Part shown: positions 18,318 through 25,281 of the stretch, piece after piece
Numbering within the stretch: position 1 is the first letter of the stretch
How the letters are laid out: every line of letters begins with the position of its first letter
NCBI RefSeq assembly: GCF_025717065.2
Contig: NZ_JAOVZO020000014.1
Coordinates: 248,001-312,000, forward strand
DNA: 64,000 nucleotides
Direction: 5' to 3'
From: Tahibacter soli
GTDB lineage: Bacteria > Pseudomonadota > Gammaproteobacteria > Xanthomonadales > Rhodanobacteraceae
Program-made: the position numbers and the translations under genes
Notes under the pieces: generated by a model
The model's database searches: none
Told to the model about the DNA's origin: nothing
What the model saw: the letters and a program-made list of their open reading frames with translations, nothing else

Positions 18318-19123
18318 CGCGAGCCTGTCGGCAGGGATCCGCGGCACGTCTGCCGTTGTGCGACGGTCCGCGCTAGCGCATCGAGCGAGGGGCATTCGGT
18401 GTAGTAGCGTTCACCGAGGCCGGTGACCGTCTCGGCAAAGATCGCGGTGATCGCGCTGCGCGGCAGATCTGACGGGCGCGTCATGCCGCGGATCACCCAG
18501 CCTTCTGCGGCGGCTCGGCGCACGTAGTTGCGGATCGCGGCCGTGAACGCGTGCCCGGGTTGGCCGTATCGAGGGAACGATCTTCGTTGCTCAAGCGCGA
18601 GGGAGCGAAGCGCGATGTGCACCAAGTACATAATTTGGTGGACGCTGAACTGGGCGAGTCCCGCCTGCAACGCCTGGGTGGCATCGCGCGCCCAATTCGG
18701 ATTGAACCCGGTGTCGGCCAGGACGCACTGGGCATACTCGGCCACCTCCGCCAGTGCCAGGCTCTCCCAAACGAGCGCCCAGGTCTTCAAGACATCGGCA
18801 TTCGTGCCGGGGGCGTCACCCCACGCGTGAAGCGCCTCGGTGCAGGCGCCCGGCGAGCGCAGGATCCGCCAGCCGATGTGCTCAAACCCGTGCGACAGCC
18901 AGTCACGGGAATCCAGCCAGTCCTCTGCCCAAGACAGCGACAGCTCCGGCTCGATGTAGCCCAAGCTCTGCAGGGCCAGCAGCATGCGTTGGGCGAAGCG
19001 GCCGTGAGGCGCCAACGGCTCCCTCAGGTTGGCCAACGGTAATAGCCGGGTACGCGATCGGTCGGCGCCGGCGCGCAAGGCGGACACGAAATACAGATCG
19101 GCAGTGAGATTCGTCCCAGGCAC
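18314..19123 (-). CDS. Hypothetical helical protein coupled to SseB
   Basis: A 269-residue protein without a family I recognise. It is Trp- and Ala-rich and mostly helical, with no signal peptide, no membrane segment and no obvious catalytic motif. The overlap with the SseB gene (ATGA) suggests partner proteins. Its promoter region is shared with the divergent XRE gene at 19254 and contains a strong palindrome at 19186-19216, so its expression is probably controlled by that repressor. A toxin/immunity or two-part defence role is possible but not shown. Confidence 0.65.
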   Translation of the reverse strand: MPGTNLTADLYFVSALRAGADRSRTRLLPLANLREPLAPHGRFAQRMLLALQSLGYIEPELSLSWAEDWLDSRDWLSHGFEHIGWRILRSPGACTEALHAWGDAPGTNADVLKTWALVWESLALAEVAEYAQCVLADTGFNPNWARDATQALQAGLAQFSVHQIMYLVHIALRSLALEQRRSFPRYGQPGHAFTAAIRNYVRRAAAEGWVIRGMTRPSDLPRSAITAIFAETVTGLGERYYTECPSLDALARTVAQRQTCRGSLPTGSR

Positions 19124-19185
19124 CGCTCGTCACCTCGCGACGATGGGCTCGCACAACATCGGAAGAGAAGGATTCCCTTACAAAT

Positions 19186-19216
19186 GAACACTATAGATTG
19201 TAGTTCTATAGGGTTC
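19186..19216. promoter_or_regulatory. Probable XRE operator (11-bp inverted repeat)
   Basis: GAACACTATAG (19186-19196), 9-bp spacer, CTATAGGGTTC (19206-19216); 10 of 11 positions are symmetric. It sits midway between the divergent hypothetical/SseB operon and the XRE gene, and TATAG-type hexamers inside it could serve as -10 elements. This is the layout expected of an autoregulating XRE repressor. Confidence 0.7.
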
Positions 19217-19253
19217 AATCGGTTGTCATCCGCGAATTCCCGAGAGTTCACGG

Positions 19254-19538
19254 ATGCCCACCAAACGCTCCCTGCCTGCTGCACTCAAGTTGGCCCGCAA
19301 AGCGCGCGGCCTGAGCCAGGAAGCGTTTGCTGACGTATCCAGCCGCACGTACATGAGTACGTTGGAGCGCGGCATGAAGAGCCCTACGCTCAATAAACTC
19401 ACGGCGATTTGCCAGGTACTGTCGGTCCACCCGATGACGCTCCTGGCCCTGTCGTACACCGGCGGCAACGCTGGGGAACTCGACACTCTCCTAGCCAAGA
19501 TTCGCCGCGAATTCGGCTCGCTGACCGGGAAATCCTGA
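19254..19538 (+). CDS. XRE-family transcriptional regulator
   Basis: A 94-residue single-domain Cro/C1-type helix-turn-helix protein: 'ALKLARKARGLSQEAFADVS', 'TYMSTLERGMKSPTLNKLTAI' and 'LSVHPMTLLALSY' match the five-helix fold. Its size is like that of restriction-modification controller (C) proteins. It probably binds the palindrome at 19186-19216 and controls itself and the divergent 18314/17517 pair. ATG 19254 is about 38 bp right of the operator. The small helper and the tyrosine recombinase follow on the same strand, but with gaps of 135 and 196 bp, so co-transcription is uncertain. Confidence 0.88.
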   Translation: MPTKRSLPAALKLARKARGLSQEAFADVSSRTYMSTLERGMKSPTLNKLTAICQVLSVHPMTLLALSYTGGNAGELDTLLAKIRREFGSLTGKS

Positions 19539-19673
19539 AAAACGAGTTCACACTTGCGGCGCAGTACCGCAGGTGCTCGGATTTCGACGCATCGCCTTGT
19601 TTGTTCGCGCCGATTGCGTCTACCGTTGATGCGACACCGTAGACCAAACCTGTGAAGAGCCGGGCATTTCGCG

Positions 19674-19931
19674 ATGAGTGAGCTTGTCGAAGAATTCGAG
19701 TCGCGCTTGACGGACCGCTACGGGGAATTTGTTCCCCCGTCCTCGCTGTGGAAGGAACTGGGGTTCGCGACGCCGGCATCGTTCCGAAAAGCGCTTTCGC
19801 AAAATCGGGTCGAGGTCGAAGTCTTCGATATTTCCGGACGCCGCGGATCGTTCGCGCGTGCCCGCGATGTCGCGCGGTGGCAGGCGACGGTGTACGCGAC
19901 TCGCCGACGCCATGCGACCCAGCAAAGCTGA
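19674..19931 (+). CDS. Small DNA-binding-like helper next to the recombinase
   Basis: An 85-residue protein homologous by eye to the protein at 46-348 (shared 'RYG', 'FRKAL', and C-terminal 'GRRGSFARARDVARW'). Its position, upstream of a tyrosine recombinase, makes an excisionase- or accessory-factor-like role attractive. The aromatic/Trp-ended C-terminus and basic charge fit DNA binding. ATG 19674 is used as the start; no strong Shine-Dalgarno is visible. I do not recognise a named family. Confidence 0.6.
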   Translation: MSELVEEFESRLTDRYGEFVPPSSLWKELGFATPASFRKALSQNRVEVEVFDISGRRGSFARARDVARWQATVYATRRRHATQQS

Positions 19932-20127
19932 CACCCCTGGTCGTAGGGATCGCAGGGCGCTAGCCTAAAGTTCGTGGTTGCTCCAGAGTCAAGTCGATGA
20001 ATATCAGTGATCCGGCCGCGGCCGCCCTGAGCGACCGGCAGGCACGAGCGCAGAGCACGGCGTCCAACACCACGCTGGCCCCGAAAGGGGGCTATCGCAC
20101 GGCGGTGCACCGACCTGGAGTCGATGC

Positions 20128-21081
20128 ATGAGTCGCGTCGAGCAATACCTGGAAGCCGCCACGCGTGCGAATACGCGCCGTAGCTACGAAGCCGCAACGC
20201 GCCATTTTGAAATCGACTGGGGCGGGCATCTGCCGGCCACCGCTGACAGCGTTGCGCGTTATCTCGCCGACTACGCTGGAGCGCTGTCCCTCAACACGCT
20301 CAGGCACCGTCTCGCCGCGCTAGCGCAATGGCACACGACGCACGGCTTTGCCGACCCTACGCGCACGCCGCACGTGCGCCAGGTCATGAAGGGTATTCAG
20401 GCGCTGCACCCGGCGCAGGAGAAGCGAGCCACGCCACTGCAGCTCGAGCAGCTCGCCCGCATCGCCGATGTGCTCGAGCAAGCCGCTGTGCAAGCTGATT
20501 ACGCCGCGCGGTCGGCCGACGCGTTACGCCATCGGCGCGACCGCGCCCTGATCCTGCTCGGCTTCTGGCGCGGGTTCCGTGGCGACGAACTGCTGCGTCT
20601 TCGCGTTGAGCATTTGCAGCTTGTTCCAGGTCAGGGCATGACGTGCTTTCTTGCGCGCACCAAGGGAGATCGCCAGAACGCTGGCACGACCTACAAAGTG
20701 CCGGCGCTCACGCGCTGGTGTCCGGTCACGGCCGTTGCGACCTGGCTCGAGGTCTCCTCGCTCACTGCGGGGCCGGTTTTCAGGCGCATCGACCGCTGGG
20801 GACACCTAGCAGACGACGCGCTGCACCCCAACAGCTTGATTCGTGTGCTGCGTAACGTGTTTGCGGCTGCCGGCGTCGCAGACGTCGCGACCTACAGTAG
20901 CCACTCACTGCGCCGCGGCTTCGCCGGCTGGGCCAACGACAACGGTTGGGACGTCAAGACGCTCATGGAGTACGTCGGCTGGCGCGATATCCATTCGGCC
21001 ATGCGTTACATCGACGGCGGCGACGGGTTCGCGCAGCGGCGCATTGAGGCCGCACTGCCGGTGATCGGCCGCGATCGCTAG
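20128..21081 (+). CDS. Tyrosine recombinase (TnpS/TnpI-like cointegrate resolvase candidate)
   Basis: A 317-residue site-specific recombinase. The N-terminal SAM-like domain (1-100, 'RSYEAATRHFEIDWG') is followed by a catalytic domain with R151 in 'GFWRGFRGDELLRL', K179 in 'ARTKGD', H259-x-x-R262 in 'SSHSLRRGF', W285 in 'YVGWRDI' and the nucleophile Y294 in 'SAMRYID'. All catalytic residues are intact. In a Tn3 transposon lacking a serine resolvase it is the best candidate for resolving cointegrates, as TnpI or TnpS do in other elements. ATG 20128 has GGAG upstream. The cognate core site has not been located; the gaps at 19932-20127 and 13336-13685 are candidates. Confidence 0.9.
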   Translation: MSRVEQYLEAATRANTRRSYEAATRHFEIDWGGHLPATADSVARYLADYAGALSLNTLRHRLAALAQWHTTHGFADPTRTPHVRQVMKGIQALHPAQEKRATPLQLEQLARIADVLEQAAVQADYAARSADALRHRRDRALILLGFWRGFRGDELLRLRVEHLQLVPGQGMTCFLARTKGDRQNAGTTYKVPALTRWCPVTAVATWLEVSSLTAGPVFRRIDRWGHLADDALHPNSLIRVLRNVFAAAGVADVATYSSHSLRRGFAGWANDNGWDVKTLMEYVGWRDIHSAMRYIDGGDGFAQRRIEAALPVIGRDR

Positions 21082-21103
21082 ACGCCGGTCGACAGCTTTC
21101 TGG

Positions 21104-22546
21104 TCAGCGGCGCAATCGATCAGCGGCTGTCTGAACCGTGGAGGGGGAAAGAAGATCTATGTGTTGGGCCATCACATGTTGCTCGAGAAGCAATTTGCGG
21201 GTCGCCGGATCAGAATTGTCGGCGACGAATCCTTGAACGATTTCGCTCAGAGGGATCTGCTTGGCGGTTGCCAGCGCAATCATCGATTCGAACTCGTAGA
21301 CGCTCGGAAAAAACATTCTTGCCGGCGTGAGCACGTCGGAATTCCAACGCTCGTGGTTCCATTGCTCAGTACCTATCGTCAGCTCCCTAAGGGCTATCCC
21401 ATCAGTAACCACGACTTGCTTGAAGGTGACGCAGAGAAAGTAGATCTCTGCTCGCCGCAGATCCTCGGGAAGTCGGGCTACCGTTGCGATCGCCTGGTCC
21501 GCAGCTCGTAGCAAAGATGTTCTCAATCGCTCAGCCAGCTCCGCTGGCAGATTGTGGTACAGCTCGTCGTAGTGCCCTTCAATCCCTTTTGCGTCGATCA
21601 GTACGAGTACCTCATCAAAGACCAGCGCAAAGTCGACAACTTGTCCCTCGCCAAGCAGTCGCCCTTTCAGCTCTTCCTCTCTAATGGAGTGGCAATGCAG
21701 GTCCTCGATGACTTCAGCCACGAAGTTTTCGAAGGCGGGCCCGAAATCGTTCATGAAGGGGCGAGCGCCCAGCGATCGGGCGAGATCGAACACGACGCTT
21801 TCAAGATTTCTGAAGAGTAGCTTGTGGTGAATGCAGACAGGACCTAAGCCCTTCGCCTCCAAGAATGGAGTGCGCACCAACGGAGACTGCTCGCAAACTT
21901 CTACTTCGGCAGGAGTATTTCTGGCCTGTAGAGCCGCCAGCTCTTCGTGTATTGCGGGAACATTTCTGTTGAGGAGCCTCCGAATCAGTTGCCAGTGATC
22001 CGGGTTACGCGGCGTTTGCGGCCGCAGTTCCGCCAGGGCTTCCAAACGAAGCATGTCTCCAGCATCAGCAGCCATATGTGCGAGCTGCACGGCAAATTCG
22101 GCTGCAGAGATGCCGAAGGCTTCTCTAAATCGCGCCATCGCGGCGGATCCTGCCATGAGTTCTCCGAGTATGCGCAGCTGCCGTGGAATCGAGCTGGCAT
22201 CGAAGGAACGTTGCAGCCAGATCTGCTGCAGGGCCATTCTTCGCATGAAGATTGCTGGTCGCCCTTCGACCGCCTGCAGCTGTCCAATTGCATCCCAGGT
22301 GCTTTGAACAACAAAGCGGACATCCTCGTCCGCCGGTTCCGGACGGCGGTCATCGGGACGCCAGTTGGCCAGCGCCCATTTGGCGATCAATAACCAGATG
22401 TGCGGTAGTCGTTGCAACCACGGCATTCCGTCGTTGGGCTCGCGATTAAGCTCCCTGTGTGCGGCAGTGAAGAATCCGAGAGCGCGACACGCTCGGAGCC
22501 GCTCCTTTGCTTGGGCCAGTAGTAGCCGACCGCGTTCTATGGTCAT
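21104..22546 (-). CDS. PD-(D/E)XK nuclease-like protein of unknown family
   Basis: A 480-residue protein with a helical N-terminal two-thirds and a predicted restriction-endonuclease-like core around residues 265-400. An acidic helix 'GPAFENFVAEVIEDL' is followed by 'QVVDFALVFDEVLVLIDAKG' with D305 and D318-A-K320, the PD-x(n)-DxK signature. I do not recognise the full-length family. It is convergent with the recombinase (22 bp between stops) and its start lies 133 bp from the right inverted repeat, so it is the last cargo gene. A single-gene nuclease defence role is plausible given its neighbours. Confidence 0.7.
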   Translation of the reverse strand: MTIERGRLLLAQAKERLRACRALGFFTAAHRELNREPNDGMPWLQRLPHIWLLIAKWALANWRPDDRRPEPADEDVRFVVQSTWDAIGQLQAVEGRPAIFMRRMALQQIWLQRSFDASSIPRQLRILGELMAGSAAMARFREAFGISAAEFAVQLAHMAADAGDMLRLEALAELRPQTPRNPDHWQLIRRLLNRNVPAIHEELAALQARNTPAEVEVCEQSPLVRTPFLEAKGLGPVCIHHKLLFRNLESVVFDLARSLGARPFMNDFGPAFENFVAEVIEDLHCHSIREEELKGRLLGEGQVVDFALVFDEVLVLIDAKGIEGHYDELYHNLPAELAERLRTSLLRAADQAIATVARLPEDLRRAEIYFLCVTFKQVVVTDGIALRELTIGTEQWNHERWNSDVLTPARMFFPSVYEFESMIALATAKQIPLSEIVQGFVADNSDPATRKLLLEQHVMAQHIDLLSPSTVQTAADRLRR

Positions 22547-22678
22547 CGGGGCCCTCTGGGCTGGCGGCTTTCATGTCCGCGCCGTGGCGGAAGATAGACC
22601 TAAGCATGTCAAAAGCTTGATCAATATGCACGCCATCAGAGCTGGACAAATATTGCCTTATTTCAGCAGCTTGCAATA

Positions 22679-22716
22679 CAAATGGCACCGTACCGTAGCT
22701 TCCTTGTCGCTACCTC
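22679..22716 (-). repeat. Right terminal inverted repeat (38 bp)
   Basis: The reverse complement of this stretch begins GAGGTAGCGACAAGG and matches the left end (622-659) at 36 of 38 positions. The second base is A instead of G. It marks the right boundary of the transposon; the next base begins the cut kfrA-like frame. Confidence 0.93.
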
Positions 22717-23022
22717 TTACAGGAAGTAGATCGGGCGCGCCAAGAAACTGTCGTAGTCCAACGCGATCGGGTTCACCTGGAGCAGTCGCATCGCAGCGCG
22801 CTGCAAACGCTCACCGAGCAACTCGAACAGTCGCAACGTCGTGCTCATGAACTTGAGCGACGTGCCGTGGCCGGCGAAGCACGGACAGCCGCGCAGGCAC
22901 AGGAGGTCGAGCGTTTGCACCAGCAGCTGGCGGCACGTGAAAAAAGTCGCTCTTCGCCAAAGACGAAAGCTGCAGAGAAGCCGTCGACGCCGAGCCGGCG
23001 CAGGCGGCGTTCCGAATCGTAA
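22717..23022 (+). pseudogene. 3' fragment of a kfrA-like gene, cut at the transposon end
   Basis: From the first base outside the right inverted repeat, one frame stays open for 101 codons to TAA 23020-23022. It encodes a coiled coil ('LTEQLEQSQRRAHELERRA') and then a basic tail ('KAAEKPSTPSRRRRRSES'), exactly the C-terminal layout of KfrA-like proteins. No start codon or DNA-binding domain remains. It is not a copy of the intact KfrA-like gene at 12304-13335, whose tail differs. The missing 5' part is not found at the left flank (before 622), so insertion was accompanied or followed by a deletion. Confidence 0.72.
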
Positions 23023-24163
23023 ACCTATTTCTGTTGTGCCTGGTATCGACAAGGCGGCGTACAGGGCTTTGCACTGCGCCGTCTACTTATCGACGAGAAC
23101 GGCCGCGCGAAGGGCACGCTGGCCGCTGGCGAGGGCTTGTGCGGCCTAGCAGATCTCCCGGCGTGCGCTGAAACTGTCTTGCGAACAGCGAAGTTACTGT
23201 GCCAGGCGCAGCCTTGCTGGAAGAAAGTGACAGCAATAGTGATTATGACAGCTTTAGCGAACATCGGACAGTTTTAACGAGCACCGACAAGGAGGCGCGC
23301 CAGCAGCCTCGCAACCCATCTCTGAAATTTGACATAATATACATATTCGATCATTTCATCGAAGGATCAATCCGAAAAACTTGAGGCGTTAATACGAATT
23401 TCGGGCCGAGCCCCTCAGTTCGGGACGATGCTTCCAGTCCTTAGGCGACGGACGGTTGTCGGCCGGTGTCCTGGCAAGCGGCGTTCGAGGCGATCGCGCT
23501 AGCGCTCAATGCCCTGGATGATCCCGACACCGCCGAGTTCTATGGAGTCCTGCCTGGCATCACCTCAACGAAGCCGCCATCGGTGCCCCGCTACTGCGTG
23601 GTCCGAAGGCGAAGTGAATGCGACATCGCGTCTAGGGATTCAAATCCGGGTGAGAACCGAGCTGTGGCTGGATGTGCCGCATCAATGATGCGCAGAATTG
23701 TCTGCTCGATCGAGCAATCTTGCACAACATTGTCGGGGCGAATGGTGGCCAACACGCACCGACTCAGCGCGGCACACATTCTGGCCACAGTCTTGCGCGG
23801 TGGCGTCAGCGATGCACGAAGATTTCCGCGTGACCGTCAAAGTTGCTCAGGAATATCGGGGCCTGCGCATGAGAAAACACCCTAGATTGTTGAAGCACTG
23901 ACCCTTTTAAATCAGTACCTTAGGTGAGGCAACGTTGTCCGTTACAACCAGCCAACAAGTCGCCCTAGCTACGGCCAACAGAACGCCCTTTTGGGGCCAA
24001 CACGTCGCCAGAGCTTCGGATAATGGCCGACAACAACGCCAGACGTTCGGATATGCGTCCAAGTCGTCGCCCGTCGTTAGGTTCCTAGGACGAAGCGCCG
24101 TACGTTCGAATGCTGCGAAGAACGAGGCGCCTCGCCTGGGTTCACAGTAAGCCACGAGACCCC
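23023..24163. other. 1.1-kb stretch without a convincing gene
   Basis: Short open frames occur on both strands (for example 23466-23885 plus), but none has a ribosome-binding site together with a recognisable sequence. The segment around 23280-23400 is clearly AT-richer than its surroundings. It looks like decayed mobile-element DNA. No inverted repeats matching the transposon ends were seen. Confidence 0.5.
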
Positions 24164-25189
24164 ATGGATCTGTTCCAGCCCGTTGTTCCGGTCGACAAGC
24201 AGCACGACATCTTCCGGATGCTCATGCACCCGGCGCATGGGCCGGAACGGGCGGTCATCCAAGGATGGGCGGCGGGCTTCCTCGATCGCGACGGAAAATT
24301 CGTCAAGGAGTTTCAGACAACGTTCCAGTCCAGCTTCTGGGAGCTCTACATGCATGCCGTGCTGAAGGACATGGGCATGAGCCTGGACTACTCGTTCCAC
24401 GCACCTGACTTTGTCGTGATCGCGCCGACGCCGTTCGTGATGGAAGCCACTATCGCTTCGCCCCCTGACGGCGGCGCGCCGGCGTACGGGCTGCGCAAAC
24501 CCGCAATTTCCGACGACTTCGGCGAGTTCAATCGCCAGGCGATCTTGCGCCTGTGCAACAGCTTCACCAGCAAGGTTCGCAAGTATCGCCAGCACTACGC
24601 CACGCTGGCTCATGTGCGCGATCGGCCCTACGTGATCGCCATCGCGCCGTTCGACCGACCGCAGGCGCACTTCGCGGCCAACCGCCCAATCATGGCCACC
24701 TTGTACGGGATCTACTTCGACGAGGATGCGACGATCGCGGCCCAGGCCGAGAACGTGATCATGCGCCACATCGAAGCGGTCACCAAGAACGACAACGCGA
24801 ACGTGCCGGTAGGAATGTTTTCGGATGAGACCTACAAAGACGTGTCGGCCGTGGTCTACGGACCGCTCGCCACCTGGGGCAAGGTGCGGGCCTTGGCCGA
24901 TGCGCCCGAACGCAATATCGAGTTCACGACCTTTCACCCCTCAAACGCCCCCGGGTTGAAGCCCGACGTGCGCACGACGATGAAGGCAGGCTATGCCGAG
25001 CACCTGCTCGATGGGCTCTATGTGTTCCACAACCCGTATGCGGAGCAACCGCTCCCGGCCGATGTCTTCGACCACGATCGACTGGCACGCTACGTCGTGC
25101 GGCCGGAAGGTGACCTTGAGGAAAGGTGCCCCGACGATCTTTTGTTGATGCGCATGCTAATCAGCAAAGAGAGTACCTTCAGGCTGTGA
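24164..25189 (+). CDS. PD-(D/E)XK-like protein of unknown function
   Basis: A 341-residue soluble protein. Residues 55-100 carry a nuclease-like signature: the acidic helix 'SFWELYMHAVLKDMGM' (E60), then 'HAPDFVVIAP' (P81-D82) and 'VMEATIA' (E94-A-T96), i.e. PD-x(11)-ExT. The remainder, with 'DRPYVIAIAPFDRPQ', is alpha/beta and unassigned. I have a vague memory of similar hypothetical proteins in proteobacterial islands but cannot name the family. ATG 24164 is chosen because the conserved-looking part begins there; the ribosome-binding site is weak. It is convergent with the gene ending at 25282. A restriction-like or defence role is an inference from fold and neighbourhood. Confidence 0.65.
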   Translation: MDLFQPVVPVDKQHDIFRMLMHPAHGPERAVIQGWAAGFLDRDGKFVKEFQTTFQSSFWELYMHAVLKDMGMSLDYSFHAPDFVVIAPTPFVMEATIASPPDGGAPAYGLRKPAISDDFGEFNRQAILRLCNSFTSKVRKYRQHYATLAHVRDRPYVIAIAPFDRPQAHFAANRPIMATLYGIYFDEDATIAAQAENVIMRHIEAVTKNDNANVPVGMFSDETYKDVSAVVYGPLATWGKVRALADAPERNIEFTTFHPSNAPGLKPDVRTTMKAGYAEHLLDGLYVFHNPYAEQPLPADVFDHDRLARYVVRPEGDLEERCPDDLLLMRMLISKESTFRL

Positions 25190-25281
25190 GCTAGGCTCAC
25201 GTTGATCTGCCGTTGAACGCTTTGCACCGGTAAAGGGTCCGATCGTCGCGGTAGAACCGCTCCCATCGCGGTGCTCGCCGG

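Larger units (their letters stand above)
622..22716 (+). mobile_element. 22.1-kb Tn3-family transposon carrying a defence island
   Basis: The two ends are 38-bp inverted repeats that match at 36 positions (622-659 and 22679-22716), starting GGGG/GAGG as usual for Tn3-family ends. A full-length Tn3-type DDE transposase begins 110 bp inside the left end. No serine resolvase is present; a tyrosine recombinase (20128-21081) and a KfrA-like protein (12304-13335) are candidates for cointegrate resolution, as in TnpS/TnpT-type Tn3 elements. The 5-base flanks differ (TAGTT left, TTACA right), so there is no target-site duplication and an adjacent deletion or rearrangement is likely. The cargo is almost entirely defence-like genes, including a CBASS operon. 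Confidence 0.9.
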
